Both the position numbers and the translations under genes were made by a program. DNA of 64,000 bases from Polaromonas sp. (GTDB lineage: Bacteria > Pseudomonadota > Gammaproteobacteria > Burkholderiales > Burkholderiaceae_C). Position 1 is the first letter of the stretch; every line of letters starts with the position of its first letter. The notes beneath the pieces were generated by a model. The model saw only the letters and a list, made by a program, of their open reading frames with translations, did no database searches and was not told the DNA's origin. This document shows positions 9,618-17,724 of this stretch, piece after piece. Where the stretch lies: NCBI RefSeq assembly GCF_029945925.1, contig NZ_JAQSDN010000040.1, positions 62,001 through 126,000 on the forward strand, given 5' to 3'.

Positions 9618-9786
9618 AAGAGGGCACGCTGCGGCATGACCACAACACCTTGTCCACTCGGTTCTGGATGTATTGCGCAACGCCTTCCAATTCAAGCGCC
9701 AGCTTTCCGTGGGGGCCCGCCCAGTAGCTCCGGAAATCGCTGTTTGACATGCCCTCTTTCCGGGCCAGCAGCGTCATGCGTTTCAT
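9616..9786 (-). pseudogene. Truncated EthD-domain gene (N-terminal fragment)
   Basis: A 56-codon frame begins MKRMTLLARKEGMSNSDFRSYW and continues AGPHGKLALELEGVAQYIQNRV, which is the typical EthD-like opening (R-K-x-G-M-S-x-x-x-F-x-x-Y-W-x-x-x-H). The family is usually about 100 residues or more. Here resemblance stops near codon 49 and the frame ends a few codons later beside a possible insertion-sequence end. It lies 48 bp downstream of the complete EthD gene on the same strand, so it was probably the last gene of the operon. Whether the short peptide is made is unknown. Confidence 0.6.
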
Positions 9787-9833
9787 GGCTTCTCCTTCAC
9801 GACCTGGGCTCGGTCATCTGAAGCGAAGCATGT

Positions 9834-10532
9834 TCAGACAATCCGGTGCTCCTTCACCAGAAAGGCGGTGATCTCCGAGAGAAACGTTTTCGCGTGCGCC
9901 ATCGTGCGTTGCCCGGCCTCGGAAGAAAACGCCGTTTCGAGCGTCTCTTCGGATTCGAACCACAGCTCCACGATGCCGTCCATGGGCAGCTCCTTGTAGT
10001 CGCACGGCGTCCCTTTGACCCGCTCTCGTTCGATGATGACGTTCTGCCGATACGCGCTGACCCCCGGCATCTTCTTCACGAACTCGCCATGCACGCACCA
10101 TTCGTGGCGGAAGTCCGCCTCGGACATGCCGTCCGGACGGCGCAATGTGGAAATTCGCTTGAGTAGCCGGGCTCTTTGGGGATCCTCCGGCAGGGGAATG
10201 ACCACCTGCTGTTCAGCCGTGACGATGAGGAGCTGGTCAATGAACTTCGCCTCGTCGGCGATCAAGGCCGCGGCAAAACTGCCATCGTTGAACGCATGGT
10301 GGGCCGATGCGGAATCGTCAAACCACAGTTGGGAGAACCCGTCAAAGTTCCAAGGTCCTCGCGCAAAGTCGATGCCCCGCTGCTGTCGGTCGACCACATG
10401 GTTCTGCCAATACTCACGCAGGTTCGACAATCCGGACCTGACCAGCGGGCCGTGGTTCTGAAGCCAGTAGTTCTGGAATTGAGGGGTGTCGAGCGAGCTC
10501 AACTTGTTGAGCAATCCAAGACGGACTTTCAT
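9834..10532 (-). CDS. EthD-domain protein, tandem-domain type
   Basis: 232 residues from the ATG overlapping the upstream oxidoreductase stop (ATGA). Two EthD-like ferredoxin-fold halves are visible: one opening MKVRLGLLNKLSSLDTPQFQ with 'YWLQNHGPLV', and one around 'ISTLRRPDGMSEADFRHEWCVHGEFVKKMPGV'. EthD proteins accompany oxidative degradation clusters, where single-domain relatives act as dimeric alpha/beta-barrel enzymes or accessory factors. The exact reaction is unknown. The residues upstream of this Met in the longer frame lie inside the neighbouring gene and were excluded. Confidence 0.78.
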   Translation of the reverse strand: MKVRLGLLNKLSSLDTPQFQNYWLQNHGPLVRSGLSNLREYWQNHVVDRQQRGIDFARGPWNFDGFSQLWFDDSASAHHAFNDGSFAAALIADEAKFIDQLLIVTAEQQVVIPLPEDPQRARLLKRISTLRRPDGMSEADFRHEWCVHGEFVKKMPGVSAYRQNVIIERERVKGTPCDYKELPMDGIVELWFESEETLETAFSSEAGQRTMAHAKTFLSEITAFLVKEHRIV

Positions 10533-11719
10533 GTTTTTTTCTGAAGGGTTGAAATAGCGTGCGATGTATCTTTCGCCGCTTCGAGAAACTGACGCAGTGC
10601 GGGGGCTCGCTTGGCGAGCCAGACACCATGGCGGATGGGCCATCGCTCGAAACCTGGGTCAGCGCCCAGGGCGATGGCGGCGTGGTGCGACCAATAGGGG
10701 TCGAGCAGCGCCTCCCGTCCGAGTGCAACCAGATCGGCTTTGCCTTCTTCGAGAATCGCCTGCGCCTGATGGGCATCCACGATCATTCCCACGGCCTGCG
10801 TCATCACCTGCGCTTCATGGCGAATCCTCTCGGAGAACGGAACCTGAAAACCCAGGCCGCGCGGAACAGGCAATGCGCGGGTCTCTTCGGTCAGCCCTCC
10901 CGAGGAGCAGTCGATGACATCGACGCCGCAGGCTTTGAGCTCTTTCGCCAACACGACCGAGTCGTCCAGCGACCAGCCGTCCACCGTGCCATCCACGGCA
11001 GACAAGCGACAGAACAGCGGCTTGGGCGTGGGCCACGCTATCCGAACTGCACGAGCAACGTCGAGCGCCAGTTTCATGCGCTTCCAAAGGCTTCCACCCC
11101 AATCGTCCTGGCGCTGGTTCGAGCTGGGGGACAGGAAGCTGGCCACCAGATAGCCATGCCCAAAATGCAACTCGACCACATCGAAACCAGCGCGTTCTGC
11201 TCGCACCGTCGCATCCACGAAACTCTTCACCACGGCCGCGATGCCGCTCTCGTCCAACACGTCTGGGGCCGACCACCCCGGCCCCGCGGGAATGGCGCTG
11301 GGACCCAGCCGCTCCCAGGGCTCTTCGTCGCCCGCCATGCTGTCAGGGCTGAGCGCCGCACCGCCATCCCACAGCGGTTGGCTGCCGGACTTGCGCCCTG
11401 CGTGCGCCAGCTGAACACCGATCGCACTGTTGTTCGCATGAACGAAGTCAACCACCGCTTTCAGCGGTTCGACCTGGCTGTCCTTCCAGAGGCCCAGATC
11501 GGCCGTGCCAATCCGACCGCGTGGATCCACCGCGGTGCTCTCGGTCAGAATCAGACCTGCGCCACCCAGCGCAAATTTTCCAAGGTGAACCATGTGCCAG
11601 GGCGTTGCATGCCCGCGGTCAGCCGCGTGCTGGCACATGGGGGAAATCACGATCCGGTTGCCCAGCTCGAGTTCGCGCAGCTTCAGAGACTGAAATAGCA
11701 GGGGGGTGGTTTGTGTCAT
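10529..11719 (-). CDS. NADH:flavin oxidoreductase, Old Yellow Enzyme family (YqjM-like)
   Basis: 396 residues from ATG at 11719; an in-frame TTG further upstream is less likely. FMN/TIM-barrel signatures are present: 'LGNRIVISPMCQHAA' near the N-terminus, the substrate-binding pair in 'QLAHAGRKS', and 'HFGHGYLVASFLSP' followed by 'NQRQDDWGGS'. OYE enzymes reduce activated C=C bonds of enones or dienoyl-CoA type compounds using NAD(P)H. It is coupled to the EthD gene by a 4-bp overlap and lies 12 bp after the exporter gene, so it belongs to the island operon. Confidence 0.87.
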   Translation of the reverse strand: MTQTTPLLFQSLKLRELELGNRIVISPMCQHAADRGHATPWHMVHLGKFALGGAGLILTESTAVDPRGRIGTADLGLWKDSQVEPLKAVVDFVHANNSAIGVQLAHAGRKSGSQPLWDGGAALSPDSMAGDEEPWERLGPSAIPAGPGWSAPDVLDESGIAAVVKSFVDATVRAERAGFDVVELHFGHGYLVASFLSPSSNQRQDDWGGSLWKRMKLALDVARAVRIAWPTPKPLFCRLSAVDGTVDGWSLDDSVVLAKELKACGVDVIDCSSGGLTEETRALPVPRGLGFQVPFSERIRHEAQVMTQAVGMIVDAHQAQAILEEGKADLVALGREALLDPYWSHHAAIALGADPGFERWPIRHGVWLAKRAPALRQFLEAAKDTSHAISTLQKKT

Positions 11720-11731
11720 GAGAGCCAAGGT

Positions 11732-12652
11732 TCAAGGCGCGGGCGCCGTTGTTGCAGAAGGAGGCTTCGTACCCAGGTAGGTACCCGCCATCACGGCCAA
11801 AAATCCACCGAGATGCCATGCCGTGAGTCGTTCATCCAACACGACCGCGGCGAAGAAAATCCCGAAGACAGGCACCAGGTACAGAAAGACCGAAGTTCTT
11901 GCGACGCCAATCCGACTGATGGCGTGATTCCAGACCAGGTTGGAGACGGCGGTGGCAAAAACACCTGAGAAGAGAATGAGGGCCCATTGCCTCGCATCGG
12001 GAACCGCCGTTGCAGCGACCTGTCCAAAGGACGACAGGGAAGCGTGAACAACGAGCAAGGACGTTCCGATGACGTAGATCACCCAACTGATCGTGACCGT
12101 ATGGAGATGACGAGCCAGGCGTTGTACGAGCGCGCCACCCGTTGCAAAGCTCAGCACGGACGCCACCAGCATCAGGTCGCCCACCCCCGCGCGAGACAAG
12201 CCGGCACCGGGGTGGCTCAGCACGACAGCTGCCACGCCACCAAAGCCCAAGAGGACTCCACAAATGCGTGGGCGCGTCAGCGGTTCACCAAATGCAATGG
12301 TGGCCAGAAGCGCCGAGAACAAGGGACTCAGCGCCATGATCAAGGCACCATTGGTTGCAGTAGAGCGCACCAGACCTTCGACAAACAGAACCTGGTTGGA
12401 GTACACCATGAGCACGGCACACACCACGAGGCCAAGCGTTCTTCTCCATGTGAACCCGGCCAGGCCGTAGCGCTTCCAGATCACGATCAACGTGAGTGCG
12501 ACACACGCAACCACCATCCGCACAGCAGCAACGACAAGAGGATCGAGCGCGCCCGTCAAGACTTTGACGGCCGAAACGTTCACCCCCCAGACCGCCATGG
12601 CGATGATCAGGATGGACTGAACCGATGTGATCGGATGGGCTGTGGCGCTCAT
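11732..12652 (-). CDS. EamA/DMT-superfamily transporter
   Basis: 306 residues, ten predicted hydrophobic segments in two EamA halves. Each half has the typical features: 'AMAVWGVNVSAVKVL' at the start, 'YSNQVLFVEGLVRSTATNGALI' in the first half, and 'VWNHAISRIGVARTSVFLYLVPVFGIFFA' in the second. DMT proteins are mostly exporters of small metabolites. Inside this catabolic cluster it may release an intermediate or import the substrate; the sequence does not say which. Confidence 0.85.
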   Translation of the reverse strand: MSATAHPITSVQSILIIAMAVWGVNVSAVKVLTGALDPLVVAAVRMVVACVALTLIVIWKRYGLAGFTWRRTLGLVVCAVLMVYSNQVLFVEGLVRSTATNGALIMALSPLFSALLATIAFGEPLTRPRICGVLLGFGGVAAVVLSHPGAGLSRAGVGDLMLVASVLSFATGGALVQRLARHLHTVTISWVIYVIGTSLLVVHASLSSFGQVAATAVPDARQWALILFSGVFATAVSNLVWNHAISRIGVARTSVFLYLVPVFGIFFAAVVLDERLTAWHLGGFLAVMAGTYLGTKPPSATTAPAP

Positions 12653-12655
12653 GGT

Positions 12656-12769
12656 TCAAAGACCCCCGCACCAGGGGACGCGCTGTCTCAATGCGTGCGC
12701 AAAAGCCATACCTAGAACAAGGACACCAGCCGCCGAAACGGCAAATGCGATCGTCAAGTCGTTTCGCAT
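12656..12769 (-). other. 37-codon hydrophobic frame following hmgA remnant
   Basis: Its ATG overlaps the stop of the hmgA fragment as TGATG (12767-12771). It encodes a single hydrophobic segment (LTIAFAVSAAGVLVLGMAFA) and ends 4 bp before the EamA start. It could be the remaining tail of a deleted membrane protein that was joined to hmgA by the same deletion, or chance. No family recognised. Confidence 0.25.
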
Positions 12770-13200
12770 CAAAAGCCGAGAGACCGCCGATACACGTGCG
12801 CAGCAAGCCCGGTCTGCGCTTCGGCGTCGCCGTTGGCCGCCAGGGTGTGCATGCCTTCGATGAAGTCCGCGTTGGAGTTTTCAACGGGTAACGGCGACCA
12901 GCGCAAAGGTTCGGGTGCAAGCGCGATGTCCCGCGTTGCACCCGTTGTCCAGACCGACTGTGCAAAAGCCTGGTACCGCTCGACCAACACGGAGGGCTGG
13001 CGCCGGTACATCCAGGAGCGCCGGTTTTCATGGCGCGGCGCCGTGAATGCGGTGCCAGAGATCAGCTCTGGATAGAGGTCGAGGGGCGCAAGTTGCGGGC
13101 TGTTCCGACCCTGCGGCAATGCGCCAGCGACAGCCTCGGTGGCGTACTCGTTGCCAAAACCACTCTGGTAGCGGCGGTCGGCTATTGCTTGCTTCGTCAT
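12769..13200 (-). pseudogene. hmgA: Homogentisate 1,2-dioxygenase, N-terminal fragment
   Basis: 143 codons match the opening of HmgA: 'YQSGFGNEYATEA', 'ALPQGRNSPQ', 'LISGTAFTAPRHENRRSWMYR', 'LRWSPLP' and 'DFIEGMHTLAANGDAEAQTG'. Full-length HmgA is about 430 residues, and the iron-binding His/Glu residues lie in the missing C-terminal part, so this product cannot be an active dioxygenase. Homology ends at 'HVY' and the frame stops 7 codons later. The fragment sits in the operon between the MBL-fold gene and the exporter, and shows that an aromatic-ring cleavage gene was lost from the island. Confidence 0.8.
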
Positions 13201-13256
13201 GAAGTACTCTTCCTGAAACACCGGCCGACTCGCGGGCCAAGTCAACCCTCGTCGCG

Positions 13257-14216
13257 TCAGCCTTCTAGCGTCTTCCACATCTCAACATCGCGTTCTGCCG
13301 TCCAGATGCGCGGGTCTGTGTACTTGGTTGCCTCGTCGTAGCAGCGCGTCACGTCGAACGGCATGCAGTGGTCGAAGATCACCCAGTGGCCGTACTTTGG
13401 CTTCATGGCAGCAAACGTGTCCTTGTAGACAGCATTGAGGTCCTTGCCTGCGGCGACACCTTTTTGCACGTTGGCGTACACATCGGCGATGAACTCACGC
13501 GTGCCGGCAAGACCCCTGGCGACTTCATCGGGGGTTGTCAGTGCAGCGCCACGACCTGGAACGAGCACCTCGGGATTGAGAGCCGCCAGGTTGTCGAGCG
13601 TCTGTGGCCAGTCCTTGAAGTACGCGTCGCCTGCATAAGGCGTCGCATCGAACTCGACCAGATCGCCGCTGAGCAGCGCTCGTTCCTGTGGGAGCCACAC
13701 CACGGTGTCGCCCTTGGTATGTCCACGGCCCAGTTGCAGCAACTGCACCTCGAGCTTGCCCAACCACACGGTCATCTTCCCCGTGAAGGTCATGGTGGGC
13801 CAAGTGAGTCCCGGCGGCACTGTCTCGACGTTCTGGAACAACCGCGGGAAGCGTCCGATTTCGCTCGCCTTGTCCTGTTCACCACGTTCGACGATCAGGT
13901 CGTACGTGTCCTGGCTGGCGAGAATGTGGTCGGGTTTGTAGGCCTCAGCACCTAGGACGCGAACCGCGTGGTAGTGCGTGAGGACCACATACTTGATGGG
14001 CTTGTCCGTCACTTCGCGAATGCGTCGCACCACATCGGCGGCCATGGCGGGAGTGGCCTGGGTGTCAGCGACCAGCACCGCGTCGTCGCCAATGATGATG
14101 CCGGTGTTCGGATCGCCCTCGGCCGTGTAGGCCCAGGCATGCTCGGATATCTGGCTGAAGGTGACCTTCTTTTCCTCAAGGTCGGCCTGGCTGGCGAATT
14201 TCTTGGTGGAGTTCAT
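13257..14216 (-). CDS. MBL-fold (metallo-beta-lactamase superfamily) hydrolase-like protein, altered metal motif
   Basis: 319 residues from ATG 14216. MBL-fold landmarks are present: 'NTGIIIGDDAVLVADTQATP', the first metal motif at residues 81-86 and 'GRGHTKGDTVVWLP' followed by 'LSGDLVEF'. The first motif reads H81-Y-H83-A-V-R instead of HxHxDH, so the Asp and third His of the usual dinuclear site are replaced. From memory, this variant recurs in a family encoded beside degradation genes, so it may be a family trait. Substrate unknown. It lies 32 bp downstream of livF on the same strand. Confidence 0.75.
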   Translation of the reverse strand: MNSTKKFASQADLEEKKVTFSQISEHAWAYTAEGDPNTGIIIGDDAVLVADTQATPAMAADVVRRIREVTDKPIKYVVLTHYHAVRVLGAEAYKPDHILASQDTYDLIVERGEQDKASEIGRFPRLFQNVETVPPGLTWPTMTFTGKMTVWLGKLEVQLLQLGRGHTKGDTVVWLPQERALLSGDLVEFDATPYAGDAYFKDWPQTLDNLAALNPEVLVPGRGAALTTPDEVARGLAGTREFIADVYANVQKGVAAGKDLNAVYKDTFAAMKPKYGHWVIFDHCMPFDVTRCYDEATKYTDPRIWTAERDVEMWKTLEG

Positions 14217-14248
14217 GGTTGGCTCTTTGAAAGGGGTGGGTAAAACGG

Positions 14249-14959
14249 TCAATGCGTGCCCAGGTAGGCCGCCTTGACCTTCGGATCGTTGAGAAGCTCG
14301 CGGCCCGAGCCTTCGAGCGTGATGAAGCCTGTTTCCAGCACATAGGCGCGGTCGGCGACGCCGAGCGCCTGCTTGGCCATCTGCTCGACCAGCAGGATCG
14401 TCAAGCCGGATGCACGCAACTGGCGAATGGCGTTGAAGATGTCCTTGATGATCAAAGGTGCCAGTCCCAGAGAGGGCTCATCCAGCAACAGCAGGCGCGG
14501 TTCACTCATCAGGGCACGCGCGATCGCCAGCATCTGTTGCTCTCCGCCTGAGAGCGTCCCGGACAGCTGATCTTGGCGCTCACGCAAGCGGGGGAAGCGA
14601 TTGAATTCGCGCTCGATGGCCGCCTCCATTGCACCCGCATCCTTCTTGCGTGAATAGCCACCGAGCATCAGGTTCTCGCGAACCGTCTGATCAGCGAACA
14701 CGCCCCGACCCTCGGGCGACATGGCCACACCCAAACCAACACGCTGATGCGCCCGCACGTTCGCAACGTCGTTGCCGTCAATGAGTATCCGGCCACCGGC
14801 CAGCGGCTCCAGGCCACAAATGCTTTTGAGCAGAGTGCTCTTGCCAGCGCCGTTCGCGCCGATGATCGTGACGACTTCGCCCTGCCGGACTTCAAGGCTC
14901 ACGCCTTTGACCGCCTCGATGGCCCCGTAGGCCACCTTGACTGATTCAAGTTTCAACAT
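14249..14959 (-). CDS. livF: Branched-chain amino-acid type ABC transporter ATPase LivF
   Basis: 236 residues. Walker A 'GANGAGKST', signature 'LSGGEQQM', Walker B 'LLLLDEPSLGL' and the LivF-type ending 'KAAYLGTH'. It pairs with the LivG half of the fused protein upstream, which it overlaps by 7 bp, to power uptake through LivH/LivM. Given the catabolic neighbours, the cargo is more likely an aromatic or alicyclic carboxylate than an amino acid (inference). Confidence 0.9.
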   Translation of the reverse strand: MLKLESVKVAYGAIEAVKGVSLEVRQGEVVTIIGANGAGKSTLLKSICGLEPLAGGRILIDGNDVANVRAHQRVGLGVAMSPEGRGVFADQTVRENLMLGGYSRKKDAGAMEAAIEREFNRFPRLRERQDQLSGTLSGGEQQMLAIARALMSEPRLLLLDEPSLGLAPLIIKDIFNAIRQLRASGLTILLVEQMAKQALGVADRAYVLETGFITLEGSGRELLNDPKVKAAYLGTH

Positions 14960-16746
14960 GTTCTTCTCCCCCCTTCTGCCAAAGCCACTTCGGGCTCATC
15001 GACACCCAGGTAGGCCTCGACAACACGGGGGTTGCCTTGCACCTCAGCGGGCTTGCCTTCCGCGATCTTGATCCCGTAATCCAGAACGATCACGTGATCG
15101 GAGACGGACATCACGAGGTCCATGTGGTGCTCCACCATGAGGATGGTGACGCCGCATTTCCCGATACGGACCAGCAACTGCCCTAGCTCGGCGGTCTCCT
15201 GTGGATTGAGGCCCGCCGCCGGTTCGTCAAGCAAAAGCAGTTGCGGTTCGGTCGCGAGTGCACGCGCCAGTTCAACGCGTCGCTGCAGACCGTAGGGCAA
15301 GCTACCAGCCTCGTTGTGCGCCAGGTGCAGGATGCCGACCAGTTCGAGCAGTTGCAGCGCTCTCGCACGGGTTGCGGCCTCTTGTTTCTGTGCACTGGGC
15401 AGCGCTGCGAGTGAGGCGAGGAAGCCGTTCGTCATCCGGCTGTGACGGCCCAGCATGACGTTGTCCAACACCGAGAGATCGGCAAACAGGCGCAGGTTCT
15501 GAAAGGTGCGCCCCATGCCAAGGCAGCAAATCGTGTGCACCGGCCGGCCCGACACCTCCTGCCCCAGGAATCGGATGGAGCCTTCAGTGGGATCAATCAG
15601 ACCTGTGAGCATATTGATCATGGTTGTCTTGCCCGCACCATTCGGTCCGATCAACGCGTGGATGTGTCCCCGCTTCAACTTGAACGACACGTCCTGCGCC
15701 GGTTTCACGCCACCGAAGTTTTTGGTCACGCCCGTCACCTCGAGCAGTTCACCGGTGCCGTCGGGTCCGATGCGCGTTGGCGTGCTCGTTGTACCAGCAG
15801 ATTCGGGCGCCTTGCTTGGCCGTCGGAACCATTTTCCGAACAGTCCCGTCACGCCTCCCGGCATCACGTAAAGCGCAAAGAGTAGCAAGAAGCCATACAG
15901 AAAATGCTGAGCCGATGGCCAGCGCGCCAACATCGCGTCGACCAGGGTGAGGACAATTGCGCCGACCAATGGCCCATACGTTGAGCCGGCTCCGCCAAAA
16001 AGCACGAGCAGTAAGATGAAGATCGACAGGTGGAAGGTGATGAAGTCGGAGTTGATGTACTGGTTCTGCTGAGCTACCAGTGCACCCGCAACGCCGCAGG
16101 TGACCGCAGCCACCACGAACGCAATCACCTTGGCTCGATACACGCGAACACCCACCGAAGACGACGCGATCTCATCGGCCTGCAATGACAACAGTGCACG
16201 CCCGAATCGGCCCTTCAGCAGGTTGCGCAGCAAGAGGTGGGTGACCGCACAGAGGACGATGCCCAACCACACCCACTGCACCGAGGTCAATGGCTGGTCA
16301 TTCCATGTCAGAGGCTTGATGCCATAGATGCCTTGCGCACCGCCGAAGACCTCGGTCCATTCCCCTACGAGCTTTTCCACCACGATGCCGAAGGCCAACG
16401 TCACCATGGCCAGGTAGGGCCCACTGACGCGAAGCGATGGCAAGGCTATCAATACGCCGCAGACGCCGGAGACGACCGCTGCCGCAGCGAGAGCCAGCCA
16501 GGGATTCATGTCGGCACGGGTTGTCAGCAACGCAACGGCATAGGCGCCCGCCGCGAAAAGGCCCGCCTGGCCCAGTGACTTTTGCCCGGCATAGCCCACC
16601 AGCACGTTCATGCCTGCAGCGCAGAGATAGTACACACACATCATGAAGACGATGCGCAGGTAGTAGTCGTTGCCGAGCATAGAGGTGACGCCGAACAGCG
16701 CAGCCACAACCAGCAAGACGGCCAGGGGATGTCGAGCGTGCTTCAT
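14953..16746 (-). CDS. Fused LivM permease-LivG ATPase of ABC transporter
   Basis: 597 residues in one open frame. Residues about 1-305 are a LivM-type permease with multiple membrane segments ('AGMNVLVGYAGQKSLGQAGLFAAGAYAV', then the EAA-like region near 'LLSLQADEIASSSVGV'). A Ser/Thr/Pro linker of about 25 residues follows, then a LivG ATPase (Walker A 'GPNGAGKTT', Q-loop 'GRTFQNLRLF', Walker B 'LLLLDEPAAGLNP', ending 'VVEAYLGVDEP'). LivM and LivG are separate in the second system at 46674-48565. The ATG used overlaps the livH stop by 4 bp; the longer frame upstream is within livH. Confidence 0.9.
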   Translation of the reverse strand: MKHARHPLAVLLVVAALFGVTSMLGNDYYLRIVFMMCVYYLCAAGMNVLVGYAGQKSLGQAGLFAAGAYAVALLTTRADMNPWLALAAAAVVSGVCGVLIALPSLRVSGPYLAMVTLAFGIVVEKLVGEWTEVFGGAQGIYGIKPLTWNDQPLTSVQWVWLGIVLCAVTHLLLRNLLKGRFGRALLSLQADEIASSSVGVRVYRAKVIAFVVAAVTCGVAGALVAQQNQYINSDFITFHLSIFILLLVLFGGAGSTYGPLVGAIVLTLVDAMLARWPSAQHFLYGFLLLFALYVMPGGVTGLFGKWFRRPSKAPESAGTTSTPTRIGPDGTGELLEVTGVTKNFGGVKPAQDVSFKLKRGHIHALIGPNGAGKTTMINMLTGLIDPTEGSIRFLGQEVSGRPVHTICCLGMGRTFQNLRLFADLSVLDNVMLGRHSRMTNGFLASLAALPSAQKQEAATRARALQLLELVGILHLAHNEAGSLPYGLQRRVELARALATEPQLLLLDEPAAGLNPQETAELGQLLVRIGKCGVTILMVEHHMDLVMSVSDHVIVLDYGIKIAEGKPAEVQGNPRVVEAYLGVDEPEVALAEGGRRTC

Positions 16747-17666
16747 ACCTTTTCCACCATCCTCTTGCCAAACAGGCCGGTCGGGCGGAAAGCAAGCACC
16801 AGAATGACGAGGGCAAACACCGCCACCTCGCGCCACTGGGCTTGCCAGAGGTTGACGAGCGATTCGAACACGCCTAAAGCGAATCCGCCGATGACGCAGC
16901 CTCGCGGATTGCTCAATCCGCCAATCATGGCACTCGAAAACCCTTTGAGACCGACCGCCAAGCCCATGAAGAGCGAGGCCTGAGCAATGGGCGCCAGAAG
17001 GAATCCTGAAATCCCTGCCAACGCCGAACTGACCACAAAGGCCCAGATCATGACGGCATTAGTGTTGATGCCCATCAAGCTGGCAACGTTCCCATTGCTT
17101 GCCACTGCGCGCATGGCCTTGCCCACCATCGTGCGGTTCATCACCCAGTCGAAGCCGATCATGATGACAACGGCCACAACGAGCATGAGGATCTCCTGCG
17201 GTCGAACGCCAACCCCCAACATACGAATTACCGAATCGCCGAAGGGTCCCGGGACGACCACAGGCTTTGGGCCCCAGATCGCCAGCCCGATGCTTTGCAG
17301 GATGACCCCGAAGCCCAGTGTGCTCATGACCCACGCCATGCCGGGGCGACCAGCAAAGGGTCTCACACCAATTACATAGAGCAGCCAGCCGAGTAGACCC
17401 ATGACACCCAGGGCAGCAGCGAGAGCCAGCAGTTGAGCGCTCGCACCAGGCACTGTTTCACCAAATGTGGTCGAGGTCACGGGTACGCCAATCATCAGGA
17501 AGAGCGCACTCATTCCGATGAAGGCACCCGCCGACACAAACTCGCCGTGCGAGAAGTTGAGGGTCTTGGTGGTGGTGAACGTGATGCTGAATCCCAACGC
17601 CACCAATGCATAGGCACCGCCCACAGCAAGTCCGCTGATGATCGCTTGCAAGAGCGCTTCGGCCAT
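16743..17666 (-). CDS. livH: ABC transporter permease LivH
   Basis: 307 residues of repeated hydrophobic segments with the LivH opening 'ISGLAVGGAYALVALGFSITFTTTKTLNFSHGEFV' and C-terminal 'GLKGFSSAMIGGLSNPRGCVIGGFALGVFESL'. It forms the membrane channel with the LivM half of the fused protein. It is 58 bp downstream of livK and its stop overlaps the fused gene start by 4 bp. Confidence 0.9.
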   Translation of the reverse strand: MAEALLQAIISGLAVGGAYALVALGFSITFTTTKTLNFSHGEFVSAGAFIGMSALFLMIGVPVTSTTFGETVPGASAQLLALAAALGVMGLLGWLLYVIGVRPFAGRPGMAWVMSTLGFGVILQSIGLAIWGPKPVVVPGPFGDSVIRMLGVGVRPQEILMLVVAVVIMIGFDWVMNRTMVGKAMRAVASNGNVASLMGINTNAVMIWAFVVSSALAGISGFLLAPIAQASLFMGLAVGLKGFSSAMIGGLSNPRGCVIGGFALGVFESLVNLWQAQWREVAVFALVILVLAFRPTGLFGKRMVEKV

Positions 17667-17724
17667 GTTGATCTCTCCTTCTGATCCCGAGGCCTTTTGA
17701 AGCCCCAGGACCTGTATCTACCGT

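Noticed and set aside
9636..9821. 61-codon plus-strand frame between tamB and the EthD genes
   Set aside because: It is antisense to the EthD fragment, which explains the sequence better.
10559..11698. 379-codon plus-strand frame antisense to the Old Yellow Enzyme gene
   Set aside because: Shadow of the real gene, whose flavin and substrate motifs are clear.
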